Shown here: one piece after another, positions 43,755 through 51,962 of the stretch
Layout: each line of letters opens with the position of its first letter
How positions within the stretch are numbered: position 1 is the first letter of the stretch
Assembly: GCF_003344535.1 (NCBI RefSeq)
Contig: NZ_QPKS01000009.1
Location: 62,001 to 126,000, forward strand
Direction of reading: 5' to 3'
DNA from: Exiguobacterium flavidum
GTDB lineage: Bacteria > Bacillota > Bacilli > Exiguobacteriales > Exiguobacteriaceae
Length of the DNA stretch: 64,000 nucleotides
Translations under genes and position numbers: made by a program
Notes under the pieces: generated by a model
Told to the model about the DNA's origin: nothing
The model's database searches: none
What the model saw: the letters and a program-made list of their open reading frames with translations, nothing else

Positions 43755-43782
43755 TTCAAACCTTTCAACGCCTCCTTAAAAT
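43755..43782 (+). promoter_or_regulatory. Putative promoter of the PAS-GGDEF gene
   Basis: TTCAAA (43755-43760), a 16-nt spacer and TAAAAT (43777-43782). Confidence 0.45.
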
Positions 43783-43797
43783 GGTAATATATTACCA
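43782..43797. promoter_or_regulatory. Perfect 16-bp palindrome, putative operator
   Basis: TGGTAATATATTACCA spans the end of the putative -10 and the start site of the PAS-GGDEF gene, where a repressor would block transcription. Confidence 0.6.
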
Positions 43798-43822
43798 ATG
43801 ACAATATTGGCAGGTGTTAATC

Positions 43823-44731
43823 ATGTTACTGATCGGAATTATACTCGGTGCTCTCACCATGATCGGCGCATTAACTTTTTTCCCCTCTTTGAAAAATGTC
43901 CTGGAACGAAATAGATATATCACTGGGACGTTTGGCGAGCATGCGAAGGACATCATCTATATCTTCGAGGTTCATCCGGAATACAAATTCCGCTATATCA
44001 GCCCCTCCCTGGACCACTTTCTCGGTCAAGGCGTCGCAGCAAAAAGCTATCTGGATCCAAGCGACTGTTTCGAGCGGGTCCATCCGGACGACCTCGAGAT
44101 TCTGATGAATAAAGTATCAGGACAGGCGGACTATGATAAGCCATTTCTCCAGCGCTGGCGTACGGAGGATGGTGATTATATCTGGTTCGAGGAATATGCG
44201 ACACCTCTCTACGAAGGAGAGCAGCTCATCGCCATCCAAGGAATCATCCGCAACGTCGAGCAGGCGATGACGGAAAAACAAATCCTTGAATATCAGAGCC
44301 GGCACGACGCGTTGACCGGTCTCTTCAACCGCTTCGCCTTTGACGAACACCTCCTCCAGCTGCGACGAGAGGTCGTCCCGCACGTCGGTATTCTGATCAT
44401 CGACTTGAATGATTTGAAAAAGGTGAACGATACCCATGGTCACAGTGCAGGTGACGAACTGTTGAAAAAAGCTGCCGCATGCCTCAAGAACGAGACAGTT
44501 CATGCGTATCGTCTCGGCGGTGACGAATTCGCGATCATCGATTCTTCCTCGTCGCACGACGCATTCGTAATCTTGCATCATTCAATCGTAGAAAAGTTGC
44601 GCGACGAAGGCATCTCGTGCGCCGTCGGCAGCGCACAGCAGGAATGGCCAAGCGACATCATGGCGCTCTATCACCGCGCGGACGAAGAGATGTACCAAAA
44701 CAAAAGGGAGACCAAGACTTTGCTCCGTTGA
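43823..44731 (+). CDS. PAS-GGDEF diguanylate cyclase
   Basis: 302 residues. One N-terminal membrane segment (about 3-22), a PAS domain (about 40-150, PAS_3-like with WFEEYATPLYEGEQLIAIQGIIRN) and a GGDEF domain (about 160-300). The active-site loop is intact (YRLGGDEFAII), and DLNDLKKVNDTHGHSAGD is present. No RxxD inhibitory site precedes GGDEF, so product feedback is probably absent. It should make cyclic di-GMP in response to a signal bound by PAS. ATG at 43823; a GTG 3 codons earlier is possible. Confidence 0.88.
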   Translation: MLLIGIILGALTMIGALTFFPSLKNVLERNRYITGTFGEHAKDIIYIFEVHPEYKFRYISPSLDHFLGQGVAAKSYLDPSDCFERVHPDDLEILMNKVSGQADYDKPFLQRWRTEDGDYIWFEEYATPLYEGEQLIAIQGIIRNVEQAMTEKQILEYQSRHDALTGLFNRFAFDEHLLQLRREVVPHVGILIIDLNDLKKVNDTHGHSAGDELLKKAAACLKNETVHAYRLGGDEFAIIDSSSSHDAFVILHHSIVEKLRDEGISCAVGSAQQEWPSDIMALYHRADEEMYQNKRETKTLLR

Positions 44732-44842
44732 CAAAATGAACATGTATCTTCTCAACCTCTAGACCGATTCCGTCCCTTTCGATTACTCTTACACTAGGAG
44801 CAGGTCACAATTCAATTACTTACCGATTTGGAGGATTCATAC

Positions 44843-45724
44843 ATGTCATCTACTAACAAATACATCATCCCGGCCGTCCTCGCGACGGCATTGCTCGTCC
44901 CGAGCGCTGCAGGCGCTGAAAAGATTGTCGACGACACGATCGTCACGCTCGGGGAATCGCTCGGCGCGAAGGACCGCGCCTGGGTCCTGGCCCGCCTGAA
45001 CGCGCCGGAAGGAATCACGCCGATCATCGCGACGGTAGCGGACGAGGAGAAATATCTCGGCAAGAGCGTACCGCAAAGCAAGACGGGTGGCGGCATGTAT
45101 TCGTCAGCGAAGATCGAGCTTGCGGAAAAAGGTGACGGCTTATCCGTTTCGACCGAGAACATCACATGGGTGACGAAGGACATGTATTTGAACGCGCTCG
45201 TCACGGCCGGCATCAAGGACGCGGACATCACGATCACGTCGCCTTATAAAGTAACCGGTACTTCTGCCTTGACCGGCATCATGAAGGCTTATGATCAGAC
45301 TTCAAGCGAGACTGGCATCGAGCTCAGCGATGAGCGCAAGGAACTCGCCCAGGAAGAGCTGACCGTCACGTCGGACGTCGGCAAGACGGTCGGTGCAGAC
45401 AAGGTGACGGACCTGATGAACGAGATCAAGGCCGAGATCGCGAAAGAGAAACCGGAGACGAAGGTCGAGATCGAGAATCTCGTCATCAACGTCATCCAGC
45501 AGAACAACATCAACCTGACGGACGCGCAACTCAAGCAGTTGACGGACTTCTTCAACAACATGGAGCAGGCGAACGTCAACTGGGGGCAAATCGAGTCCGG
45601 CCTGAAGAACGCCGGCCAGGATATCCAGGCGTTCGCGACGTCCGAGGAGACGAAAGGTTTCTTCGCGAAGCTGTTCGACGGCCTGAGCAGTTTCTTCAGC
45701 TCCATTTCCAACATGTTCAAATGA
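44843..45724 (+). CDS. Secreted DUF1002 protein (YpuA-like)
   Basis: 293 residues. A signal peptide (about 1-24, cut near GAEK) is followed by a DUF1002 domain and a helical C-terminus rich in Lys, Glu and Gln that ends in a hydrophobic segment (FFAKLFDGLSSFFSSISNMF). B. subtilis YpuA is the likely relative; function unknown. ATG at 44843 with TTGGAGGATTCATAC upstream. Confidence 0.83.
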   Translation: MSSTNKYIIPAVLATALLVPSAAGAEKIVDDTIVTLGESLGAKDRAWVLARLNAPEGITPIIATVADEEKYLGKSVPQSKTGGGMYSSAKIELAEKGDGLSVSTENITWVTKDMYLNALVTAGIKDADITITSPYKVTGTSALTGIMKAYDQTSSETGIELSDERKELAQEELTVTSDVGKTVGADKVTDLMNEIKAEIAKEKPETKVEIENLVINVIQQNNINLTDAQLKQLTDFFNNMEQANVNWGQIESGLKNAGQDIQAFATSEETKGFFAKLFDGLSSFFSSISNMFK

Positions 45725-45727
45725 TGA

Positions 45728-45756
45728 TTGCAAGCGTTCTCTTTATTTTGTAAACT
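45728..45756 (+). promoter_or_regulatory. Promoter of the ABC-F leader
   Basis: TTGCAA (45728-45733), a 17-nt spacer and TAAACT (45751-45756). The transcript would start near 45763, giving a leader of about 239 nt before the ABC-F start. Confidence 0.6.
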
Positions 45757-45780
45757 GAACATATCAGATTAAAGGAGGTG

Positions 45781-45939
45781 TCAGAGGCATGACTTTCGCG
45801 AAACGCGTGCATTGGTTGATGGAACAACTGTATATCTTGCGCGCGATTTTTCATGGAATGGCGTTCTAAGGGATGAGTCTGCCCTTTTTCATCAACACGA
45901 ACGTCATAGATGAAACCAATTCGCGAAGCGTACCTCTGA
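45781..45939 (+). promoter_or_regulatory. Attenuator leader RNA with long-range pairing
   Basis: Three collinear complementary blocks join the leader-ORF start to the pre-terminator segment: TCAGAGG (45781-45787) with CCTCTGA (45933-45939), TTCGCGAA (45795-45802) with TTCGCGAA (45920-45927), and ATTGG (45811-45815) with CCAAT (45916-45920). Translation of the leader ORF would open this pairing. Confidence 0.6.
45789..45869 (+). CDS. Leader peptide upstream of ABC-F gene
   Basis: A 26-codon ORF, starting MTFAKRVHWL and ending GMAF, with an AAAGGAGGTG ribosome site 8-9 nt upstream. It sits between a promoter and an intrinsic terminator that precede an ABC-F gene. Short ORFs in this place act as drug sensors: ribosomes stalled on them change the leader fold so that transcription passes the terminator. 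Sequences at the ORF start and inside it are complementary to the segment just before the terminator (see findings). Confidence 0.7.
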   Translation: MTFAKRVHWLMEQLYILRAIFHGMAF

Positions 45940-45944
45940 TGCAT

Positions 45945-45976
45945 AAGGTGAGCGCTCTTTGCGCTCACCTTTTTTT
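45945..45976 (+). terminator. Leader terminator before ABC-F gene
   Basis: AAGGTGAGCGC-TCTTT-GCGCTCACCTT, an 11-bp perfect stem followed by five more T residues, ends 25 bp before the ABC-F start. It is too strong to be read through unless it is conditional. Confidence 0.9.
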
Positions 45977-46001
45977 GCAGGGTGCGGGAAAGGAAATTCC
46001 C

Positions 46002-47867
46002 ATGATACTAGAGATGCAACATATCACGAAACAATTCGGAGGCCATGCCGTCCTGACGGATGCTTCCCTGCAAATGAACGAAAAGACACGGCTCGGGCTC
46101 GTCGGGCGCAATGGCACCGGTAAGACGACCTTGCTGCGGATTCTTGCCGGTCTTGATTCCCCGGACAGTGGCGTCCTTTATAAGAAGAGCGGTCTTTCGA
46201 TCGGCTATCTCGCTCAAATTCCACAGTATCCGGAACACTTCACAGGGGCAGACGTCCTCTGGACCGCGTTCGAGAACATCACCCTGCTCCGCGAGCGGAT
46301 GCTCGTGCTCGAGAAGAAGATGAGTGATTCTTCGTGCGACCTCGAGAAGACGCTTGCCGTCTACGGTGAATGTCAAACCGAGTTCGAACGGCTCGACGGG
46401 TACTCCCTTGAATCAAAAGTAGGGATGGTCGTCGAAGGCCTGCAGCTTCATGAGCTTTCCGCGCGCCCGTTCCGCTCCTTGAGCGGCGGCGAACAGACGA
46501 AGCTCTGTCTCGGACGGTTGCTGCTGTCGAATCCTGATTTTTTGATACTTGATGAACCTACGAACCATCTCGACCTCGAGGCTGTCGAATGGCTCGAGTA
46601 CTTCCTGAAGGACTACGCAGGGACCGTATTGATCGTCTCACACGACCGTGTCTTCCTTGACGCCGTCGTAACGGCGATCGCGGAGCTCGAGGACGGTGAG
46701 ATCACATGTTACGGCGGCAACTACTCCGCCTTTACGGCCGAGAAGGAACGCCGCCTGCTCGAGCAGTTCCACGCATACAAGGAGCAGCAGAAGAAGATCA
46801 AACAGATGAAGGACGCGATCCGGCGCCTGCGTCAATGGGCGAATGAGGCGAACCCGCCGAACGAGAAGTTCTATCGCCGCGCGAAATCGATGGAGCGTGC
46901 GCTCGAGCGGATGGAGAAGATCAAACGGCCAAAACTTGAGAACGAAGGGCCGGACATCCACTTCGCGAAGACGACGCGTGCGAGCAAAGTGGTCTTCAAG
47001 CTCGAGGACGCGACCGTTTCATTCGGGACGTCAGAGGTATTCTCTCACGCGAACCTGCATGTCGAGTACGGGGAGCGTGTCGCGCTCGTCGGCAGAAACG
47101 GTAGCGGGAAGTCGACCGTCTTGAAACTGTTGCTCGGCACGCTTCCACCCTCGTCCGGTACGGCATTCAAGGCAGAGAGCGCGAAAATCGGCTACCTGTC
47201 ACAACACATCACGTTCGAAGGTAATCCGCGCCTGATCGATGCCTTCCGCGATTCCGTACCGCTTGACGAAGGAACATCCAGGGAAAGGCTCGCGAAGTTT
47301 CTCTTTTATGGACCTTCCGTCTTCCGCCACGTCAAAGACTTAAGCGGCGGTGAACGCATGCGCCTGATGCTCGCGAAGCTCGTCCACTCCGACATCAACG
47401 TCCTCGTCCTCGACGAACCGACGAACCATCTCGACATCGAGTCCCGTGAAGCGCTCGAGGATGCCCTTGAACAGTTCGAAGGGACGATCCTCGCCGTATC
47501 GCATGACCGTTACTTGCTGAACAAACTGTTCGCCCGCACGCTCTGGCTCGATAAGTCGATCGTCTCTTATCCTGGAGCATATGCTTATGCGAAAGAGAAG
47601 CGAAAGGAACTTCCGCCTGAAGCACAAGTCGAAAAGAAAAAACCGGAAGGACGGCTGAAGGAGAAATCAGCAGTCGTCTCCCCTGTCGTCCGAACAACAG
47701 ATATCGAACAAGACATCGCGCAGCTCGAGACCGTCCTGAGCTCGATCGACGACCAGATGGCCGAGACGAATGATCCCGAGTCACTGTCGGTGTTGTTCGC
47801 TGAGCGGGAGCGAATGAGTGATGAGATCGAACGGAAATATGAGCAGCTGCTCTCAAGTGAGAGCTGA
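46002..47867 (+). CDS. ABC-F family ribosome-associated ATPase
   Basis: 621 residues: two ABC domains in one chain with no membrane part. NBD1 has GRNGTGKTT (35-43), LSGGEQTKL and LILDEPTNHLD; NBD2 has GRNGSGKST, LSGGERMRL and LVLDEPTNHLD. The linker is long and basic (around FYRRAKSMERALERMEKIKRP). A C-terminal coiled coil (about 560-618) follows. ABC-F proteins bind the ribosomal E site and either protect against antibiotics or rescue stalled ribosomes. ATG at 46002 with GGGAAAGGAAAT upstream. The attenuator leader suggests induction by ribosome-targeting drugs. Confidence 0.92.
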   Translation: MILEMQHITKQFGGHAVLTDASLQMNEKTRLGLVGRNGTGKTTLLRILAGLDSPDSGVLYKKSGLSIGYLAQIPQYPEHFTGADVLWTAFENITLLRERMLVLEKKMSDSSCDLEKTLAVYGECQTEFERLDGYSLESKVGMVVEGLQLHELSARPFRSLSGGEQTKLCLGRLLLSNPDFLILDEPTNHLDLEAVEWLEYFLKDYAGTVLIVSHDRVFLDAVVTAIAELEDGEITCYGGNYSAFTAEKERRLLEQFHAYKEQQKKIKQMKDAIRRLRQWANEANPPNEKFYRRAKSMERALERMEKIKRPKLENEGPDIHFAKTTRASKVVFKLEDATVSFGTSEVFSHANLHVEYGERVALVGRNGSGKSTVLKLLLGTLPPSSGTAFKAESAKIGYLSQHITFEGNPRLIDAFRDSVPLDEGTSRERLAKFLFYGPSVFRHVKDLSGGERMRLMLAKLVHSDINVLVLDEPTNHLDIESREALEDALEQFEGTILAVSHDRYLLNKLFARTLWLDKSIVSYPGAYAYAKEKRKELPPEAQVEKKKPEGRLKEKSAVVSPVVRTTDIEQDIAQLETVLSSIDDQMAETNDPESLSVLFAERERMSDEIERKYEQLLSSES

Positions 47868-47873
47868 AACAGC

Positions 47874-47899
47874 GCGCCCTCTATTTTGGAGGGCGCTTT
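47874..47899 (+). terminator. Intrinsic terminator after ABC-F gene
   Basis: GCGCCCTC-(7 nt)-GAGGGCGC followed by TTTAAT. Confidence 0.85.
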
Positions 47900-47977
47900 A
47901 ATATTGAATAAGAAAAGATTAGTTTCATCTATTCTGGGAAAATAAAGAGGAGGAATGTATTAGAAGGAGGAGTCCAA

Positions 47978-48865
47978 TTGTCTACTGTCATGCTGATCGT
48001 CAACCCGTCTTCCGGGAAAGAGTTAGGCAAAATCCATGCGAAGGAAGCAGAGGCCGTTCTCAACGGACGGTTCGACCGTGTCGATGTCCGGTATACGGAG
48101 AAGGAATATGACGCGACCGCATTCGCTCGCGAAGCAAGCGAGAAAAAATATGACGCCGTCATCGCGATGGGTGGAGACGGCACCGTCAATGAGGCGATTG
48201 CCGGGCTGGCAGAACAGCCGCACCGTCCCACGTTCGGGCTGATCCCGCTTGGAACGGTCAATGACCTGTCTCGCGCGCTCAACATCCCGAGTGATCCTGA
48301 ACAGGCGATCGCGATGCTCGCTGACGCCGTCACGCACCCGCTCGACATCGGGAAATATGGCGACCGCTACTTCATGAACGTCATCGCAGTCGGCCTGATC
48401 GCCGAAGCCGTGGAGGAGGTCAGCGTCGAACAAAAGACGAAACTCGGATCCGTCGCTTATCTGATCGAAGGGTTGAAGGCATTCAAAAATCACAGCCCTT
48501 ATCCCCTCAGCGTCGAAGCAAAGGAAAAGTCGTGGTCCGGCGAGTCACCGCTCCTGATCGTCTCCTTGACGAACTCAGTCGGCGGTTTCGAGACATTCGC
48601 TTCAGAGGCCGAGGTACATGACGGTCTTCTCCACGTCTTCATCATCCATCAACTCGGTTTCTTCGATGCGCTCCAGCTCTTGCCGAAATTGTTGACGGGA
48701 AACATGCACGACTCGGACCAGGTCGAGTACTTCACGACTAAAAAGGTTGAAATCAATTCCCCGGAGCGCCTTCCTGTCAACGCGGACGGTGACACCGGCG
48801 GCGAACTTCCTGCAACGATCGAAGTACTGCCGCATCATCTTGACGTGTTCGTCCCTGTATCTTGA
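47978..48865 (+). CDS. Diacylglycerol/lipid kinase family protein
   Basis: 295 residues. Nucleotide motif AMGGDGTVNEAIAGL (about 61-75) and IPLGTVNDLSRAL (about 88-100) define the DagK/YegS/BmrU group; the C-terminal beta domain is present. It phosphorylates diacylglycerol or a related lipid. The start is TTG at 47978 with GAAGGAGGAGTCC upstream. It is monocistronic, with a terminator after it. Confidence 0.9.
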   Translation: MSTVMLIVNPSSGKELGKIHAKEAEAVLNGRFDRVDVRYTEKEYDATAFAREASEKKYDAVIAMGGDGTVNEAIAGLAEQPHRPTFGLIPLGTVNDLSRALNIPSDPEQAIAMLADAVTHPLDIGKYGDRYFMNVIAVGLIAEAVEEVSVEQKTKLGSVAYLIEGLKAFKNHSPYPLSVEAKEKSWSGESPLLIVSLTNSVGGFETFASEAEVHDGLLHVFIIHQLGFFDALQLLPKLLTGNMHDSDQVEYFTTKKVEINSPERLPVNADGDTGGELPATIEVLPHHLDVFVPVS

Positions 48866-48880
48866 ATACGATATCCGGAA

Positions 48881-48906
48881 AAGCCGAGCCTGCACGCTCG
48901 GTTTTT
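48881..48906 (+). terminator. Intrinsic terminator after lipid kinase gene
   Basis: CCGAGC-CTGCAC-GCTCGG followed by TTTTT. Confidence 0.8.
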
Positions 48907-49101
48907 ACATTTTATGGCTATTACAATATATATTATTTAGGCATACTTTTGAAATACAATTGAAATATTATTCTGAAGTAACCCGATGCTATACTTTATT
49001 TGTAAAACATGAGTGAAAACATATGCTTTAGAATTAATTTTTATGACACATACATAGATTGTCCAAACTGGTTTTTACATAACTTAGGAGGAATCACAAC
49101 G

Positions 49102-49815
49102 ATGAAACGCTTTTTGACAACAATGACGATGACAGCAATGATGGTTTCAGGATTCGCTATGACGGGTACAGAAAAGGTTGAGGCAGCGACAATCACGAAA
49201 GTTAAAATCATGGACAACGGGCTTCGTGTCCGTGCGGCTGCAAGCACGAAATCGACGGTCGTCGGTGTCGTGAACAAAGGCCAGACATTCAACTATCTTG
49301 GAAAATCAGGTTCTTGGACTAAAATTTCATATAAGAACAAGACACGGTACGTCTACACTGCATATACGAAAACATATAAGGCGACTGTCGCATCGAAAGC
49401 TTCGAGCGGCTTCATGAAGCCTGCTAGCGGTTCGATCTCGCAAGGCTACGGCAAAGCGAGTGGAGCATATGGCTATACGTTCCATAACGGGATTGATATC
49501 GCAGCACCGACTGGGACTTCTGTCTATGCTTCAGCGGCAGGTACGGTCATCACGTCTAAAAACTACGGGGCATATGGCAACTACATCATGATGTCACATA
49601 CGGTCAACGGTGTCGCTTACACGACAGTCTACGCCCACCTCAATTCACGTGGTGTAAGCGTAGGTGACAAGGTTGCAAAAGGCGAAAAAATCGGAACGGT
49701 CGGCAACACTGGAAACTCATTCGGTTCGCATCTCCATTTCGAGATTCACCGCGGCGCCTATATCTACAGTTCTTCGACAGCTGCAAACAGCTTGAACCCG
49801 CTCAATTTCTTCTAA
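49102..49815 (+). CDS. Secreted SH3b-M23 metallopeptidase
   Basis: 237 residues. A signal peptide (about 1-30, cut near VEA-A) is followed by an SH3b domain (about 35-92) and an M23 peptidase domain (about 105-237). Zinc ligands are in FHNGIDIAAP (HxxxD) and SHLHFEIH (HLH), both intact. It should cut peptide cross-links of the cell wall. Codon use here is more AT-rich than in its neighbours, as is the 195-bp upstream region. ATG at 49102 with TAGGAGGAATCAC upstream; an in-frame start 31 codons earlier would break the signal peptide. Confidence 0.92.
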   Translation: MKRFLTTMTMTAMMVSGFAMTGTEKVEAATITKVKIMDNGLRVRAAASTKSTVVGVVNKGQTFNYLGKSGSWTKISYKNKTRYVYTAYTKTYKATVASKASSGFMKPASGSISQGYGKASGAYGYTFHNGIDIAAPTGTSVYASAAGTVITSKNYGAYGNYIMMSHTVNGVAYTTVYAHLNSRGVSVGDKVAKGEKIGTVGNTGNSFGSHLHFEIHRGAYIYSSSTAANSLNPLNFF

Positions 49816-49828
49816 TTCGTCAAAAACG

Positions 49829-49892
49829 AAAAAAACGTTCAGGAACCCTTCTCTCTTTTTCGACAGAGTTGAGGGGACCTGAACGTTTTTTG
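49829..49892 (+). terminator. Long intrinsic terminator after M23 gene
   Basis: AAAAACGTTCAGG ... CCTGAACGTTTTT with a further internal CCCTTCTCTC/GAG.TGAGGGG pairing. Confidence 0.88.
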
Positions 49893-50033
49893 CGTTCTCC
49901 AGAAGATATCGTTCGAGGATCCCCGATGTTAATCTCCGTAATGCATTCGCTCAAAATACATATCCCCCTTCATTTTTTCGATTTTTTGTCGATAAGATAG
50001 TTAAGACCATATCAAAAATATCAGGGGGTCACC

Positions 50034-51779
50034 ATGAAACATTCAAAAACCCACTCCGTTCGAACACGCCTACTCCTTACGATCAGCCTCATTCTCATGT
50101 TTTCCTTTCTCTTCAGCAGCTTCGCCCTGTACTTCAACACGAAGCAGACCGCACTCTCGACATTGAAGAAGAATGCCGAGCAGGACGCGCTCCGTATCTC
50201 CCGGACATTCGATATGAATTCCTATCAGAACTTTTTGGACAACCCGACGAAATCAGACACATATACGACGTTACGCGAATCACTGAACGATTTGAGAATA
50301 CAAAATGGCTTGCTGTATGCATATACGGCTGCCGTTACTTCTGAGGACAAGGTCGTGTTGCTGATCGACGGACTCCCTGAAGATGAGGCCGCCGCCATCA
50401 ACGAACCTGCTACCGGTGCTGTAGCTGAGGATATGGAGGATGTGCTCAAGGGCCGGACGCATACGACGGACGTGATCGACGATCCAAAGTACGGTCAATA
50501 TGTCAGTGTATACGTCCCGCTGAAAAACCAATCAAAAGAAATCATCGGAATCCTCGGTGTCGATATCGCGGCACGCGAAGTCGATGCCTTGACCGCAGAA
50601 CAACTTAGGCAAAACCTTCCACTGTTCGTCGGTCTCCTGCTCCTTCTCCTGATCACGACACTCGGTTTTCTCTACTATGTGCTTGGACGGAAACTCAAGC
50701 CTCTCGAAACGCTTCAGTCCGTCGCACAGATGATTGCCGAAGGTCGACTCGATCATGCGGACCAGACCATGAAACACTTACATATTCAAACAAAGGATGA
50801 AGTCCATTCGCTGGCTGTTTCAATCAAGCAAATGAATGATATGCTCCGGCTGATGATTGCTGACATCAAGAAGGCGTCCCTGCTCGTCAAGAAGACGAGC
50901 CAGTCGATCGACACCAGTACGACGGAAGTACTCGACGGGTCGACGCAAATCGCTCATACGATGTCTGAAATCGCATCTGGCACCGAGAGTCAAACTCAAG
51001 TCACCCTTTCACTGACTGACGAAATGCTTGAATTCTCTACCCTCATCCAAAATGCGAGTGATGAAGGAGAGCATGTGAAAAACACGGCAACTTCGATGCG
51101 GGCGGTGACAGAACAAGGCAGCTCCCAAATGAAGAAATCCGTCGAGCGCATGAATGCAATTCATGACCAGATCGTCGAGTCGACCGAACAGGTGGAGCAA
51201 CTTCAAAAACAATCCACCCAGATCCAGTCGCTCGTCACGATCATCCAGGACATTGCCGCACAGACGAATTTGCTGGCCTTGAATGCTGCAATCGAGGCAG
51301 CCCGTGCTGGTGAACAAGGAAAAGGATTCGCCGTCGTAGCTGCGGAAGTCAAAACCCTCTCGAACCATGTCGCGACGAGCGTAAGCGAAATTTCCTCGAT
51401 CATCAGGAGTGTCCAGGAAAACATGAAGACGATGGGGTCACGCTTCACAGGTACGGTGGAAGAAGCGAACTTAGGACAAGCAGAAATAAAAGCAACCTAC
51501 GTTTCATTCAATGATCTCGCGGAACAGGTAGAAACGGTGGCCTTCTCGACGGACCGGATGAATCAGCAGATGAACCAAGTGCGTCATACCGAGCAGAGAA
51601 TCCGTTACGCATTGAACGAGATCGCTTCAGTAGCCGAGGAACATACGGCTAGCAACGAAGAGGTTGCCGCTGCCTCGGAGCACATGATCGTCACGATAAC
51701 GGAATTGAGCGATTTAGTCGATACACTCAACGAGACCTCTTCCTATCTGGAAAATCGTACGATGAGATTCGAGCTCTAA
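50034..51779 (+). CDS. Methyl-accepting chemotaxis protein
   Basis: 581 residues. TM1 (about 12-33), an extracytoplasmic sensor of about 160 residues (dCache/sCache-like), TM2 (about 197-219), HAMP (about 220-275) and a coiled-coil signalling domain. The hairpin tip [20 protein letters not shown] is near 407-426. It controls the CheA kinase. The ligand is not predictable. ATG at 50034; the ribosome site (AGGGGGTCACC) is close. The organism is therefore probably motile. Confidence 0.93.
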   Translation: MKHSKTHSVRTRLLLTISLILMFSFLFSSFALYFNTKQTALSTLKKNAEQDALRISRTFDMNSYQNFLDNPTKSDTYTTLRESLNDLRIQNGLLYAYTAAVTSEDKVVLLIDGLPEDEAAAINEPATGAVAEDMEDVLKGRTHTTDVIDDPKYGQYVSVYVPLKNQSKEIIGILGVDIAAREVDALTAEQLRQNLPLFVGLLLLLLITTLGFLYYVLGRKLKPLETLQSVAQMIAEGRLDHADQTMKHLHIQTKDEVHSLAVSIKQMNDMLRLMIADIKKASLLVKKTSQSIDTSTTEVLDGSTQIAHTMSEIASGTESQTQVTLSLTDEMLEFSTLIQNASDEGEHVKNTATSMRAVTEQGSSQMKKSVERMNAIHDQIVESTEQVEQLQKQSTQIQSLVTIIQDIAAQTNLLALNAAIEAARAGEQGKGFAVVAAEVKTLSNHVATSVSEISSIIRSVQENMKTMGSRFTGTVEEANLGQAEIKATYVSFNDLAEQVETVAFSTDRMNQQMNQVRHTEQRIRYALNEIASVAEEHTASNEEVAAASEHMIVTITELSDLVDTLNETSSYLENRTMRFEL

Positions 51780-51962
51780 CCTTTCCAGCGCTTCATCAGA
51801 GACAAAACACACTCACTTCCCTGCTCAATTGCTTTCGTCACAAGGTACGGCCTCTCGTTCAACGAGCAGTCTGCCTGATGACGGGAGCATCTTTGCATTA
51901 TGCATCATTTTGCGTGCATCGTTCAGACAAGAGTGGTACGGTGTACAAAAAGGAGGGATTGG

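Noticed and set aside
49969-49995. Possible sigma-D promoter (GTCGATAA) before the chemoreceptor gene
   Set aside because: No TAAA-like -35 lies at the required 15-nt spacing.
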